Of a stretch of DNA of 64,000 nt, positions 47,871 to 57,527 are shown in pieces. Source of the DNA: Draconibacterium mangrovi (lineage in GTDB: Bacteria; Bacteroidota; Bacteroidia; Bacteroidales; Prolixibacteraceae). The notes beneath the pieces were generated by a model that was given only the letters and a program-made list of their open reading frames with translations, searched no databases and was not told the DNA's origin. Position numbers and translations under genes: made by a program. The DNA is taken from NCBI RefSeq assembly GCF_010586825.1, contig NZ_JAAAGB010000013.1:1-64000 (forward strand), written 5' to 3'. Position 1 is the stretch's first letter, and each line of letters starts with the position of its first letter.

Positions 47871-49151
47871 CTAGTAAGCAAACAACGGGAAGTCCTTCAT
47901 TAACTGGTGAACTTTTTCGCCAACTGCTTTAATGTATGCCTCGTCGTGAATGTTTGCAATCGAGTCGTCGATCAGTTGAACGATCTCAGGCATCAGATCT
48001 TCTTTTACACCACGGGTTGTAATCGCCGGTGTACCTACACGCAAACCTGAAGTCTGGAAAGGAGAACGGCTATCGAAAGGAACCATATTTTTGTTAATGG
48101 TAATTTCCGCATTTACAATGGTATTCTCAACCATTTTACCGGTGATCTCAGGGTATTTTGTACGCAGGTCGATCAACATCGAGTGGTTATCAGTACCGCC
48201 CGAAATTACTTTGTAACCCAGATCAACAAAAGCCTGTGCCATAACAGCAGCATTCTTTTGCACCTGTGCCTGGTATTCTTTGTACTCCGGCTCCAGTGCC
48301 TCGCCAAATGCAACAGCTTTTGCAGCAATTACGTGCTCAAGCGGTCCACCTTGCTGACCAGGGAAAACAGCCGAATCAAGCAACGATGACATGGTACGAA
48401 CCACACCTTTTGGCGTTGTAATACCCCAAGGGTTTTCAAAATCTTCACCTATCAGGATGATACCACCACGAGGTCCGCGTAATGTTTTATGTGTTGTTGA
48501 TGTTACAACGTGAGCATATTTTACAGGATTATCAAGCAAACCCGCTGCAATTAAACCTGCAGGGTGAGCCATATCAACCATAAACAATGCACCTACTTTA
48601 TCAGCAATTTCGCGCATGCGTTTGTAGTCCCACTCGCGGCTGTATGCCGATGCACCACCGATGATCAACTTTGGTTTGTGCTCGATGGCCAGCGCCTCCA
48701 TCTCATCGTAATCCACACGTCCGGTATCTTCTTTTACCTTGTAGGCAACCGGATTGTAAAGAATACCCGATGAGTTTACATGCGAACCATGCGAAAGGTG
48801 ACCACCATGCGAAAGGTCGAGTCCGAGGAAGGTATCGCCCGGCTTAAGAATAACACTCAACACAGCTGCATTTGCCTGTGCGCCCGAGTGCGGCTGAACG
48901 TTGGCCCATTCGGCACCGTACAATTCTTTAATACGGTCGATGGCCAATTGCTCGGTCATGTCAACAAACTGACAACCACCATAATATCTTTTTCCCGGAT
49001 AACCTTCAGCGTACTTGTTGGTCATTACCGAACCCATTGCCTCCATAACCTGCTCACTTACAAAGTTCTCTGAAGCAATCAGCTCAATTCCGCCCAACTG
49101 ACGTTCGTGTTCCTTCCTGATAATATCAAAAACCAAAGTATCTCTCTTCAT
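47871..49151 (-). CDS. glyA: Serine hydroxymethyltransferase
   Basis: A cytoplasmic PLP enzyme (426 aa) interconverting serine and glycine with tetrahydrofolate, the main source of one-carbon units. The family signatures [22 protein letters not shown] and [12 protein letters not shown] are present, and the PLP lysine lies in [15 protein letters not shown]. Full length. The ATG at 49151 lies about 23 bases below the start site predicted from a perfect -7 box (49181-49188). Monocistronic. Confidence 0.97.
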   Translation of the reverse strand: MKRDTLVFDIIRKEHERQLGGIELIASENFVSEQVMEAMGSVMTNKYAEGYPGKRYYGGCQFVDMTEQLAIDRIKELYGAEWANVQPHSGAQANAAVLSVILKPGDTFLGLDLSHGGHLSHGSHVNSSGILYNPVAYKVKEDTGRVDYDEMEALAIEHKPKLIIGGASAYSREWDYKRMREIADKVGALFMVDMAHPAGLIAAGLLDNPVKYAHVVTSTTHKTLRGPRGGIILIGEDFENPWGITTPKGVVRTMSSLLDSAVFPGQQGGPLEHVIAAKAVAFGEALEPEYKEYQAQVQKNAAVMAQAFVDLGYKVISGGTDNHSMLIDLRTKYPEITGKMVENTIVNAEITINKNMVPFDSRSPFQTSGLRVGTPAITTRGVKEDLMPEIVQLIDDSIANIHDEAYIKAVGEKVHQLMKDFPLFAY

Positions 49152-49180
49152 CTTGTAACTGAATTAATTTAATGAAAGCG

Positions 49181-49188
49181 CAAAGTTA
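49181..49188 (-). promoter_or_regulatory. Candidate glyA -7 box
   Basis: The minus strand reads TAACTTTG, a perfect TAnnTTTG. No clear TTTG at -33. Confidence 0.42.
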
Positions 49189-49335
49189 ATACATTTTAAT
49201 TCAGCCTTTTGATGATATCGGATAGAAATTGGGAGATTTTTTGAACAATTAAGATAAGCCATGTTAAGAGCTGCGAATCTGTCTGAAGAAAATAGATTGC
49301 CTGCTGGTTCCGTTGTGCAATCAGAACCTTTTTAG

Positions 49336-49378
49336 CCTAGTTGGCAGAGGCACGGATTACAAATCACGCCAGCGGGGG
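49336..49378. repeat. GGATTACAAATC palindrome remnant
   Basis: Contains GGCACGGATTACAAATCACGCC, a short inverted structure (22 bases, described here by ends: GGC...CGGATT and AATC...GCC at 49350-49371) beside a G-run. It looks like a decayed REP-type element; no transposase is nearby. Confidence 0.35.
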
Positions 49379-49470
49379 GTAGTTTTTATTTTGTGCAGCG
49401 TAAAGTTCAATGTATTCGGCAACTTTGGTTTTAATTCTTTAAAAATAACAGATTTTTTGTAAAGAATTTG

Positions 49471-49848
49471 CTTTGGGAGTACTCCCAAAGGCTCCCTAAC
49501 GCAGTTTTCTTGCTTTGGGAGTACTCCCAAAGGTTCCCTACCGCGTGTTTCTTGCTTTGGGAGTACTCCCAAAGGTTCCCTACCGCGGGTTTCTTGCTTT
49601 GGGAGTACTCCCGAAGGCTCCCTAACGCGTGTTTCTTGCTTTGGGAATACTCCCAAAGGTCCCCTACCGCGTTTTTTTTGCTTTGGGAGTACTCCCGAAG
49701 GCTCCTTAACGCGTGTTTCTTGCTTTGGGAATACTCCCAAAGGTTCCTCAACGCGGGTTTCTTGCTTTGGGAGTACTCCCAAAGCTTCCTCAACGCGGGT
49801 TCCTTGCTTTGGGAGTACTCCCAAAGCTTCCTCAACGCGGGTTTCTTG
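49471..49848. repeat. Palindromic tandem array, 9 x 42 bp
   Basis: Units start at 49471, 49513, 49555, 49597, 49639, 49681, 49723, 49765 and 49807; a tenth from 49849 is degenerate. Each unit opens with the perfect 20-bp palindrome CTTTGGGAGTACTCCCAAAG followed by a 22-bp linker of the type G(G/C)TTCCC(T)A(A/C)CGCG...TTTCTTG. Changes in the palindrome are mild (GAATAC; CCCGAAG), mostly keeping a hairpin. The unit length is a multiple of 3, so several frames are open on both strands; I consider all of them artefacts. The array ends 128 bases before the Spy-like gene. Confidence 0.93.
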
Positions 49849-49976
49849 TTTCGGGAAGGTACCTGTGGCGCAACTAACAATGCTTGTTTCGCAACAAAAA
49901 CGGCTATGCCATTAAACTTTTGCTTTTGGTTTTCATCTAAAGCAGCTGAACTTTATCAACAAAAAACAAAATTGAA

Positions 49977-50414
49977 ATGAAACGAACAGTATTTTTAGTG
50001 ATGGTGCTGGTAAGTGCACTGGTTATTTCGTGCAACAACGGGGGAAATAATTCGCAACAAATGCCATTTGGCCGTGGCGGTGGCGGAATGGGACCCGGTA
50101 ATTTTGATCCGCAGGCGATGGTTGATCGACAGATTGAAGAAATGGACGAAAACCTGGATTTAAGCGACGATCAGGAAGAGAAAATCCGCGAAATTATGGA
50201 AGAGAATTTTGAGAATATGGCTGCCATGCGCGAAGAAATGCAAAACAGCGGTGCCGGTTTTGAAGGTATGCGCGAGAAAATGCAGGAAGCACGCAAAGAG
50301 CAGGATAAGAAAATGAAAGAAGTTCTTTCGGAACAGCAGTGGGAACAATACCAGGTAATGCAGGAAGAAAGACGCCAAAGACGCGGCCAGGGTGGATTCC
50401 CTCCTCAGAATTAG
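49977..50414 (+). CDS. Spy/CpxP-like periplasmic lipoprotein
   Basis: A 145-aa predicted lipoprotein: signal MKRTVFLVMVLVSALVISC with Cys19, then a Gly-rich spacer (FGRGGGGMGPG) and a charged helical region with LTxxQ-like repeats (LDLSDDQEEKIREIMEE; MKEVLSEQQWEQYQVMQEE). Spy/CpxP proteins are helical envelope chaperones or stress sensors. The Gly-rich N-terminal spacer is unusual. The 42-bp palindromic array lies upstream and may affect its expression. Confidence 0.82.
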   Translation: MKRTVFLVMVLVSALVISCNNGGNNSQQMPFGRGGGGMGPGNFDPQAMVDRQIEEMDENLDLSDDQEEKIREIMEENFENMAAMREEMQNSGAGFEGMREKMQEARKEQDKKMKEVLSEQQWEQYQVMQEERRQRRGQGGFPPQN

Positions 50415-50487
50415 TTGGCAGTTAGCAGTCGCAGTTAGCAGTTAAGGATGGAGAGCAATTGTATCGCATTCTGGCTCGGTTGAACAC

Positions 50488-50745
50488 CTTACCCTTTTGT
50501 CTGTCGACATTTTCCCTTAGCAAGGGAAAAAAGCTTCGTTGAAACGAAGAAGGTAGCCTGACGCTTGCTCCCCTCGTGAGGGGAGCTCCCAAAGGGTGAG
50601 GGGTAGAAAGAGAATAAAAAACTGTTAGCATAAAGGAAAGGGATGCTGGTTACTGGATATTTGATTTTGGATGCTGGTTATTGAATATTCAATATTGATC
50701 ATTGGATATTTTGGATGCTGGTCACTTGCAACCTGTAACTTGTAA
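50488..50745. repeat. Composite interspersed repeats downstream of the Spy-like gene
   Basis: 50488-50608 holds TTTTCCCTTAGCAAGGGAAAA, GCTTCGTTGAAACGAAG and GCTCCCCTCGTGAGGGGAGC, a series of perfect small hairpins of the CTCCCCTC type; 50641-50720 holds GGATGCTGGTTACTGGATAT and GGATGCTGGTTATTGAATAT; 50721-50745 holds CACTTGCAACCTGTAACTTG. No gene is seen in 50415-50824. Confidence 0.7.
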
Positions 50746-50750
50746 CAAGA

Positions 50751-50798
50751 AAAGGATGCCATCCCAAAGTTTTTCAACTTATACGGATGGCATCCTTT
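50751..50798. terminator. Terminator downstream of sucB
   Basis: Stem AAAGGATGCCATCC (50751-50764) / GGATGGCATCCTTT (50785-50798), 14 perfect pairs; it lies 26 bases beyond the sucB stop on the minus strand. Confidence 0.78.
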
Positions 50799-50824
50799 CT
50801 GTCAACTGAGACTGCAAACTGAGA

Positions 50825-52105
50825 TTAGATCCCCAGCATCAGTTCACCGGCATCTTTTCCTCCGGTAAATAAGCGTTCCGGGTTTTCGAGCAATTCTTTC
50901 AGTTTCACCAGGAAACCTACCGAATCTTTACCATCGATAATACGGTGATCGTACGACAGCGCCACATACATCATCGGGCGAATTACCACCTGGCCGTTTA
51001 CAGCCACCGGACGCTCAACAATATTGTGCATGCCCAGAATACCCGATTGCGGCGGGTTAATAATCGGCGTTGATAGCAACGACCCGAAAACACCACCATT
51101 GGTAATGGTAAATGTTCCGCCGGTTAATTCTTCAACCGTAATCTTTTTATTTCGTGCCTTTTCGGCCAGTTCCTTTATTTCGAGTTCAATTGCCGGAATC
51201 GATTTACTTTCGGCATTGCGCACAATGGGCACCATCAATCCTTTTGGTGTTGATACCGCAATACCCACATCAACAAACTTAGGCATTACAATTTCTTCGC
51301 CATCGATCTGTGCATTCACCATCGGGTGGAAATCCATAGCCGTAGCAACCGCCTTGGTGAAAAACGACATAAAGCCCAGTTTTAATCCGTGGGTATCCAC
51401 AAATTTCTGCTGGTACTTTTTGCGCATATCCATTACGTAGCTCATGTCGATCTCGTTAAAAGTGGTGAGCATTGCCGTTTCGTTTTTCACCGAAACAAGG
51501 CGTGCGCTTAACTTCCTGCGCAGGCTCGACATACGCTCACGTTCTTCGTCGCGTGTTGCCTCTTTTTGCGGAATGGCGGCAGCAGCGGCCTGCGGCGCAT
51601 TTACCACAGCTTCCACTTCTTTTTTGCCCAGGCGTTTCAAGCCATTTATCACATCGTCAACCGACAGGCCATGCTCTTTCATCATTTCCTTTGCTACCGA
51701 TGTTACTTTTACCTTATCGTGTTCGGTGCTGGATTCTGGATACTGGATTCTGGATACTGGATTCTGGATACTGGATTCTTGATCCTTCACGTTTGATGCA
51801 GGTTCCTTATCTGTCGACTGAGACTGAGACTGAGACTGAGACTGGCCACTTTCAGCTGCCGGTGCTTCCACGCTCGTATCAATAGTACAAACCACTGCAC
51901 CAACTTCAACAGCTTCTCCTTCTTCGGCTTTAATGGCAATTTTTCCGCCTTCGCTGGCTACAATGGTTAGTGTGGCTTTGTCTGATTCAACTTCGGCTAT
52001 TTCCTGATTTTTGGCAACAACGGCTCCGTCTTCAACAAGCCAACTGCCAATTTCAACTTCGGTTATAGATTCTCCCGGACTGGGAACTTTGATTTCAATA
52101 ATCAT
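50825..52105 (-). CDS. sucB: Dihydrolipoyl succinyltransferase, E2 of 2-oxoglutarate dehydrogenase
   Basis: E2 core of the 2-oxoglutarate dehydrogenase complex (426 aa), transferring succinyl from lipoamide to CoA in the TCA cycle. A lipoyl domain (1-77) has the lipoylated Lys43 in ESDKATL; an E3-binding domain is at about 131-168; the catalytic domain ends with [10 protein letters not shown] (H387, D391). The linker between the first two domains is unusual: residues 88-97 are (QS)n from a 6-bp repeat, and about 108-128 come from a 14-bp genomic repeat. It starts 11 bases after the sucA stop, in one operon. Confidence 0.95.
   Translation of the reverse strand: MIIEIKVPSPGESITEVEIGSWLVEDGAVVAKNQEIAEVESDKATLTIVASEGGKIAIKAEEGEAVEVGAVVCTIDTSVEAPAAESGQSQSQSQSQSTDKEPASNVKDQESSIQNPVSRIQYPESSTEHDKVKVTSVAKEMMKEHGLSVDDVINGLKRLGKKEVEAVVNAPQAAAAAIPQKEATRDEERERMSSLRRKLSARLVSVKNETAMLTTFNEIDMSYVMDMRKKYQQKFVDTHGLKLGFMSFFTKAVATAMDFHPMVNAQIDGEEIVMPKFVDVGIAVSTPKGLMVPIVRNAESKSIPAIELEIKELAEKARNKKITVEELTGGTFTITNGGVFGSLLSTPIINPPQSGILGMHNIVERPVAVNGQVVIRPMMYVALSYDHRIIDGKDSVGFLVKLKELLENPERLFTGGKDAGELMLGI
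51729..51786. repeat. 14-bp repeat units inside the sucB linker
   Basis: About four copies of GGATTCTGGATACT (plus strand) lie in frame within sucB. The same motif forms non-coding repeats at 122-232, 3020-3126 and 50641-50720. Beside it (51814-51845) is a separate GACTGA hexamer repeat encoding alternating Gln-Ser. Confidence 0.85.
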
Positions 52106-52116
52106 ATTTTGGTTTT

Positions 52117-54852
52117 TTATGAAGCTACAACTTCTTTTTGTTTAAACACTGTCTCCAAAATCTGGTCGAGGCCTTTTTTGTGTTTTTCCATCAGTCCAAC
52201 CGCAGGGCTGGCGCTTTCAGGGCGGGCAACAACTTTAAATCCAAGGCAATCTAATTTGCGGTTGATAAACGGCCACGCTCCCATGTTTTCGGGTTCGTCC
52301 TGTGCCCATATCAACTCGGATGATTTTGAATATTTACTCAGTATTTCATTGATCTGCTTATTTGGAATCGGGTGAATTTGCTCCAGACGCACAACTGCCG
52401 TATTCGAAATGCCGTGCTCCGATTTGTATTTTGCCAGATCGTAATACAAACGACCCGTAACAAATACTACTTTTTCTACCAAATCAGGTTCTGCAACCGG
52501 ATCATCGATAATTTCGTTAAAATGTCCTTTTGCCAGTTCTTCAATCGTTGAATGCACCATCGGGTGACGCAACAAACTCTTTGGCGTAAACACTACCAAC
52601 GGCAGGCGCATTTTCATTTTCACCTGGCGGCGCAACAAGTGAAACATATTGGCCGGCGTGGTAGGCATTACCACCTGAATATTATTATTTGCCGAAAGCT
52701 CAAGGAAACGTTCGAGGCGTGCCGACGAGTGTTCCGGTCCCTGCCCCTCAAAACCATGAGGTAACAACAGCGTCAGGTTATTCATCAGTCCCCATTTTTC
52801 GAAGGCCGAGGTAATGTACTGATCGATTATCACCTGCGCCACGTTATGAAAATCACCAAACTGGGCTTCCCAAATAGTCAGTCCGTTTGGCTCGGACAAA
52901 GCATAACCGTATTCAAATCCCATTACCGCGTATTCCGACAACGGCGAATTGTACACTTTAAAACGTGCCTGGTCTTCCGACACATGCTTCAGCGGGAAAT
53001 ATTTATCTTCCGAGCCTTCAATAACGAAAGCAGCATGACGGTGAGCAAAGGTTCCGCGCTCGCTGTCCTGTCCGCTTAAACGCACCGGATGACCTTCGGC
53101 AACCAGTGTACCGTAAGCCAGCAACTCTCCCATTGCCCAATCCAAACGGTTATCATGAACCATCATTTTCCGGTCGGAAATAATCCGATTTACCTTTTTG
53201 AAGAATGGCAAATCAGTAGGTAGCGTATAAATCTTTTCAGCTACATTTCGAATGGTTTCCTCTCCAACGCCTGTTTCAACCCGCTCGTTAAAGTTGGCTT
53301 TCGAAGGCATTTCGTATTGTTCGTACTCCTTTACCAGGAATTTTCGAATCTGTAACTTTTCAATCTTCTCCGATTCCGTGTATTTACCTTCCAGTAACTG
53401 GTCGAACTCACGAATCTTTTCCCGCGATTCTTCGTGGGTCATAATTCCCAGTTCGTTGAGTTTATCGGCATAAATATCGCGTGGATTTTTATGTTTTGAG
53501 ATGGCTTTATACAACATCGGCTGGGTAAAACGCGGCTCATCGCCTTCGTTGTGTCCGTATTTTCGGTAACACAGAATATCGATAAACACATCAGAATGAA
53601 ACTTCTGACGGAATTCCATGGCCAGTTTAATTGTCCAGACCAGCGATTCAACATCGTCGCCATTTACATGGAAAACGGGTGAACGGGTTACTTTTGCAAC
53701 GTCGGTACAATACGTGCTCGAACGTGCCTCGATATATGGAGTGGTAAATCCAACCTGGTTGTTAATTACCAAATGGATTGTTCCACCTGTTTTATATCCC
53801 GGCAATTGCGACATTTGGATGGTTTCGTAAACTACGCCCTGTGTTGCAATTGCCGCGTCGCCATGAATAATAATGGCAGCCGCTTTACTGTAATCGCGCT
53901 GGTATTCGTATTCTATCTGAGAACGAACCATTCCTTCAACAATCGGCGCAACCGTCTCTAAATGCGACGGATTGGGAACCAGTTTCAGTTTTACTTTCTT
54001 ACCAAAATCGGTTTCCACATCATTTTCATAACCCAGGTGATATTTTACATCGCCCTGTGCAATATCGTCTTCGTATTCGGTTCCGTAAAATTCCTTAAAA
54101 ATATTCTGGTAAGGTTTTTCCAGAATATTGGCCAACACATTTAATCGCCCGCGGTGCGCCATTCCCAGAATAAATTCTTCCATACCCAGCTCGGCACCAC
54201 GTTCAATAACTGCATCGAGGGCAGGAATTAAGGCCTCTGCTCCCTCCAGTGAAAAACGTTTTTGGCCAACAAACTTTTTATGAATAAAATTCTCGAAACC
54301 AACAGCCAGCTTCAAATGGTAGAAAAAGTGCTTTCGCTTTTCATCGGTAAATGCTTCCGAGTTCTTTGTGCTTTCCATTCGTTCGCGCAACCATTGCACC
54401 ACTTCCGGATGCCGCATATAAACATATTCAACACCTACCGACCGGCAATAAGTGGCCTCAAGATGCGCAATAATGTCTTTTAGCTTTGCCGCACCGATTC
54501 CAATTTCGTTACCGGCCTGAAATGTTTTTTCCAGATCAGCCTTTTCCAAACCGAAATTCTCGATATCGAGCGTTGGAGAGTAGGTACGACGCGCACGAAC
54601 GGGGTTGGTTTTGGTGAACAGGTGTCCACGCTGACGATAGCCATGTATAAGATTTAAAATGGCAAATTCTTTATCGATATTGTCGGGTTTTATTCCCGAC
54701 GGTTTCTCAGGGTATTGCATTCGGGCCAGTTCAAAACCCGAAAAAAACTGTTGCCAGCTCTTATCTACCGAATTCGGATCTTCAAGATAAGACTGGTATA
54801 GGTTCTCAATCGCCTCGATTTCCTGGTTTCCCACAGACGAAAATTTATCCAT
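52117..54852 (-). CDS. sucA: 2-oxoglutarate dehydrogenase E1
   Basis: The thiamine-diphosphate-dependent E1 (911 aa) that decarboxylates 2-oxoglutarate and succinylates E2. The N-terminal [21 protein letters not shown]-type segment is present (read as [13 protein letters not shown] and SWQQFF), then [13 protein letters not shown], the ThDP motif [15 protein letters not shown] with ...[10 protein letters not shown], and the C-terminal pyrimidine-binding half ([31 protein letters not shown] in part). Full length. It is the first gene of sucA-sucB; no E3 gene is adjacent. A perfect -7 box lies upstream at 54939-54946. Confidence 0.97.
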   Translation of the reverse strand: MDKFSSVGNQEIEAIENLYQSYLEDPNSVDKSWQQFFSGFELARMQYPEKPSGIKPDNIDKEFAILNLIHGYRQRGHLFTKTNPVRARRTYSPTLDIENFGLEKADLEKTFQAGNEIGIGAAKLKDIIAHLEATYCRSVGVEYVYMRHPEVVQWLRERMESTKNSEAFTDEKRKHFFYHLKLAVGFENFIHKKFVGQKRFSLEGAEALIPALDAVIERGAELGMEEFILGMAHRGRLNVLANILEKPYQNIFKEFYGTEYEDDIAQGDVKYHLGYENDVETDFGKKVKLKLVPNPSHLETVAPIVEGMVRSQIEYEYQRDYSKAAAIIIHGDAAIATQGVVYETIQMSQLPGYKTGGTIHLVINNQVGFTTPYIEARSSTYCTDVAKVTRSPVFHVNGDDVESLVWTIKLAMEFRQKFHSDVFIDILCYRKYGHNEGDEPRFTQPMLYKAISKHKNPRDIYADKLNELGIMTHEESREKIREFDQLLEGKYTESEKIEKLQIRKFLVKEYEQYEMPSKANFNERVETGVGEETIRNVAEKIYTLPTDLPFFKKVNRIISDRKMMVHDNRLDWAMGELLAYGTLVAEGHPVRLSGQDSERGTFAHRHAAFVIEGSEDKYFPLKHVSEDQARFKVYNSPLSEYAVMGFEYGYALSEPNGLTIWEAQFGDFHNVAQVIIDQYITSAFEKWGLMNNLTLLLPHGFEGQGPEHSSARLERFLELSANNNIQVVMPTTPANMFHLLRRQVKMKMRLPLVVFTPKSLLRHPMVHSTIEELAKGHFNEIIDDPVAEPDLVEKVVFVTGRLYYDLAKYKSEHGISNTAVVRLEQIHPIPNKQINEILSKYSKSSELIWAQDEPENMGAWPFINRKLDCLGFKVVARPESASPAVGLMEKHKKGLDQILETVFKQKEVVAS

Positions 54853-54938
54853 AGTTGATTTTTAATTAACTTTAATATGATATTGAAGAAACAATGCAGT
54901 TTTTTTATTGTTTACCTGTAATCATAGTTTTTTCCTAT

Positions 54939-54946
54939 CAAAATTA
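54939..54946 (-). promoter_or_regulatory. Candidate sucA-sucB -7 box
   Basis: The minus strand reads TAATTTTG (perfect TAnnTTTG), giving a leader of about 80 bases. No -33 TTTG at the usual spacing. Confidence 0.33.
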
Positions 54947-54987
54947 AGCTTTCCCGATGATTTTTAACCACACACAGCCGATTTGGT

Positions 54988-55017
54988 TTTGAGAAATATT
55001 TTGATTGGCTATTTTTG
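54988..55017 (+). promoter_or_regulatory. Candidate promoter of the DUF4293 gene
   Basis: TTTG (54988-54991), 18 bases, TATTTTTG (55010-55017), a perfect -7 box. The leader to the ATG at 55034 would be only about 10 bases. Confidence 0.5.
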
Positions 55018-55033
55018 CTAAAAATTTACGACA

Positions 55034-55477
55034 ATGATTCAAAGAATTCAGACCTTGTTTATGCTGGCGGCCGGTATGTTAATCGGTTCGTTATACCTTC
55101 AGAAATTTGCAGACATCATCGTTAACGATCAGCTGCATATTTTTAATGCTTTTGGAATTTTTAAAGATGAGGAATTACTTTTTAGCGGTTTGCCGTTAAT
55201 GATTCTGATTGGCATTATTGCCGTGCTTCATCTGGTGGCATTGTTTTTATACAAAAAACGTATACTTCAAATCCGTATTCTTGCATTTACAATAATCCTG
55301 ATGCTGGGGCTTTTCGGACTGTTCTTTTATTTTACTTATGCCAGTTTCGAGGAAGTAAAAGTGGCCTTTAAGGTTGCTGTTGCCCTGCCGCTTGTTTGTG
55401 TTATTCTTGACTGGTTGGCTATTCGCGCCATCGGTAAAGACGAAGCATTGGTAAGGAGTCTGGATCGGATAAGATAA
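55034..55477 (+). CDS. DUF4293 family membrane protein
   Basis: A 147-aa inner-membrane protein with four transmembrane helices (about 5-23, 48-72, 79-101, 111-131) and the DUF4293 N-terminus MIQRIQTLFMLAAG. This family is widespread in Bacteroidota and has no known function. The chain ends with a short basic tail (RSLDRIR). Single gene, divergent from sucA. Confidence 0.9.
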   Translation: MIQRIQTLFMLAAGMLIGSLYLQKFADIIVNDQLHIFNAFGIFKDEELLFSGLPLMILIGIIAVLHLVALFLYKKRILQIRILAFTIILMLGLFGLFFYFTYASFEEVKVAFKVAVALPLVCVILDWLAIRAIGKDEALVRSLDRIR

Positions 55478-55611
55478 AAACTGAGTTTCGAATGTCGATT
55501 AACGATTTGTGATTGATGATGTGTTAAAATTGCGATCAACACATCGGTTAATACTCCTGCAATCTTAATTAGTTAATCATCATTCGATATTCAAATCCTA
55601 AAAATTGAACT

Positions 55612-56331
55612 ATGCAAGCAATGTTATTCGCCGCCGGTTTGGGCACCCGTTTAAAAGACGAAACGGCCGATAAACCAAAAGCACTGGTTGAAGTTGGCGG
55701 TAAACCCTTGCTGCAGCATGCCATTGAGAAACTGAGTGCTGAAGGAGCCACAAGAATAGTGGTAAACGTTCATCATTTTGCGCCTCAGGTAATTGATTTT
55801 ATTAATAGCAAGAGCTGGAGTGTTCCGATACTTATCTCCGACGAAAGCGACAAACTGCTTGAAACAGGTGGCGGTCTAAAATTTGCATCGCACCTTTTCG
55901 CACCCGGCGAGCCGATACTTATTTACAATGTTGATATTCTGAGCAACATTAATTTGCACGATGTATTGGCGCAGCATACCCAATCAAATGCCATTGCCAC
56001 CTTGGTTGTTCGGCAGCGCGAAACACAACGTTACTTTAAGTTCGATGCGGAGCACAACCTCGTGGGTTGGATCAATAAAAAAACGGGCGAAACAAAAATT
56101 TCCAGGCCTGAAAATTTTCAGGAAGCTACAGAAATGGCTTTTAGCGGCATTCATATTGTAGAGCCGCAAATTTTTGATTTTATGCCCGACGAAGATCGTT
56201 TTTCAATCGTTCAGGTATACCTCGAACTGGCAAAAACCAAAAATATAAGAGGTTACTTTGATACTTCTGAATTGTGGATGGATGTTGGCAAACCTGCACA
56301 ACTGGTGGAAGCACGCATGCTATTTAGCTAA
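55612..56331 (+). CDS. Sugar-phosphate nucleotidyltransferase
   Basis: A 239-aa NTP-transferase with the signature AAGLGTRLKDETADKPKAL and VGGKPLLQHAIEKL at the N-terminus, and ILIYNVDILSNI (metal-binding Asp). It is short, without a hexapeptide domain, like MurU (MurNAc-1-P uridylyltransferase) and small mannose-1-P guanylyltransferases; the sugar is not certain. No MurK-like kinase gene is adjacent. A family-A hairpin begins one base after its stop codon. Confidence 0.88.
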   Translation: MQAMLFAAGLGTRLKDETADKPKALVEVGGKPLLQHAIEKLSAEGATRIVVNVHHFAPQVIDFINSKSWSVPILISDESDKLLETGGGLKFASHLFAPGEPILIYNVDILSNINLHDVLAQHTQSNAIATLVVRQRETQRYFKFDAEHNLVGWINKKTGETKISRPENFQEATEMAFSGIHIVEPQIFDFMPDEDRFSIVQVYLELAKTKNIRGYFDTSELWMDVGKPAQLVEARMLFS

Positions 56332-56332
56332 C

Positions 56333-56416
56333 TGTCATTTCGAAGGAGGCACGACTGAGAAATCTCTGACCAACTTTCAGAATAGCTACCGATTTCACTC
56401 TACGTTCGAAATGACA
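56333..56416. repeat. Family-A hairpin element, copy 4
   Basis: TGTCATTTCGAAGGAG (identical to copies 1 and 3) with ACGACTGAGAAATC, inner partner GATTTCACTC, and far end ACGTTCGAAATGACA at 56402-56416. It starts one base beyond the stop codon of the 55612-56331 gene. Confidence 0.88.
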
Positions 56417-56497
56417 GAATTATTTCAGCAACTTATAATTCCGGTATTCAAACAAAAATTCACAGGAGTAGTCTTTTCTGATTGAATAAGAACAATT

Positions 56498-57331
56498 TTA
56501 AGTCAATAACGATTGTACAGAGTAAGCAAAGGCATCGTTTTCATTGCTTGGGATGATCGGATATTTGTCTTTTATTTCGTGTGGCGAGTTCTCGGTTAAA
56601 AACGAGTGCATGGTAAATTCCAGCAAATCAAAATCGTTGTAATCGTTTCCCAGCCCCATGGTTTCGTCTTTCGAAATTCCCAGTCGTTTACAGATTTCGT
56701 TCACACCGTTTCCTTTTGATACCGAATGATGAAACACCTCAATCCAGATAAATCCCGGCGTAATTGGCGACGATGCCCGGATCACCCTGATCTCGGGACA
56801 CAAAGCTTCAATCTCTTTTTTCAGGCTATTAAATCGCTCTTCGTTCTGTTTTATAATGATTAGGAACTGGCACAATTCACCATTTGGCAGCTCACCGGTG
56901 TTCAACGGTTCAGCATGCGCCACATTAAATTTAAAGTAACGTTCAAACTCCTCGCAATCGTCCTTTCCGCGGTAGTAGTAATGCTTGTGATTATCGGGAA
57001 CCGGGTAAAAAGCATGAAAATTTACATCCTGATTAATAAAGTGTGTGAGCAGTTTTTTTGCCGACGACACTTTTATATTTTGGTTGGCAATAAGCTCTTT
57101 TTTTTGCCAGTTGTAAACTCCTGCTCCCGACGAAAACACCACATAATCGAATGGCAGATCGGGCTGCAACACATCTTTTACTTTTTGTAAATTCCGGCCA
57201 GTTGCTGCAACCCGAACGATCTGTTTCTCACCGAGTTTTTGCAAAGCATCAATATTTGCCTGGCTAACGGTACGGTCATTTTTCAGAAAAGTACCATCCA
57301 AATCAGTTGCAACAAGTTTTATGTTTTTCAT
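56498..57331 (-). CDS. Cof-type HAD phosphatase
   Basis: A 277-aa HAD hydrolase of the Cof/IIB group: motif I ATDLDGTFL near the N-terminus, motif II SSGAGV, a C2B cap domain (about 85-185) and C-terminal motif KGNGVNEICKRLGISKDETMGLGNDYNDFDLLEF (read as KGNGVNEIC and GLGNDYNDFD). Such enzymes dephosphorylate sugar phosphates or flavin intermediates. I choose the ATG at 57331; a TTG three codons upstream is possible. Confidence 0.9.
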   Translation of the reverse strand: MKNIKLVATDLDGTFLKNDRTVSQANIDALQKLGEKQIVRVAATGRNLQKVKDVLQPDLPFDYVVFSSGAGVYNWQKKELIANQNIKVSSAKKLLTHFINQDVNFHAFYPVPDNHKHYYYRGKDDCEEFERYFKFNVAHAEPLNTGELPNGELCQFLIIIKQNEERFNSLKKEIEALCPEIRVIRASSPITPGFIWIEVFHHSVSKGNGVNEICKRLGISKDETMGLGNDYNDFDLLEFTMHSFLTENSPHEIKDKYPIIPSNENDAFAYSVQSLLT

Positions 57332-57485
57332 CTCCTTCAATTATCCCGATAAAATTAGCTAAAAATCAATTAGCTGAATATTTGCGGCTTTAAATTTCCG
57401 TTAATCCTGTTCACCCCTTTCCCGCTTGTGTTCATCGAAATAATTTTAAGTGCAAAACTACTATGGCTACATTTGAGTATTGTTT

Positions 57486-57493
57486 TATATTTG
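57486..57493 (+). promoter_or_regulatory. Candidate dapB -7 box
   Basis: TATATTTG, a perfect TAnnTTTG, 34 bases upstream of the dapB ATG. The only nearby TTTG (57472-57475) is too close to be the -33 element. Confidence 0.4.
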
Positions 57494-57527
57494 TGGCTTA
57501 TTCTAAAAACAGATAATCAGCAAAATA

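Noticed and set aside
49321-49378. tRNA-like sequence (AGCCTAGTTGGCAGAGG resembles a D-arm).
   Set aside because: No acceptor stem, anticodon arm or T-loop can be folded on either strand; better seen as a decayed palindrome.
49471-49848. CRISPR array.
   Set aside because: The whole 42-bp unit is repeated without unique spacers, and no cas gene is present. The 21-bp array fails for the same reason.
49468-49980. Long open frames on both strands across the 42-bp array (plus 49468-49980; minus 49357-49824 and 49431-49880).
   Set aside because: Frames stay open because the unit is 42 bp, a multiple of 3. The peptides are pure repeat, overlap each other on both strands, and lack a convincing start or ribosome site.
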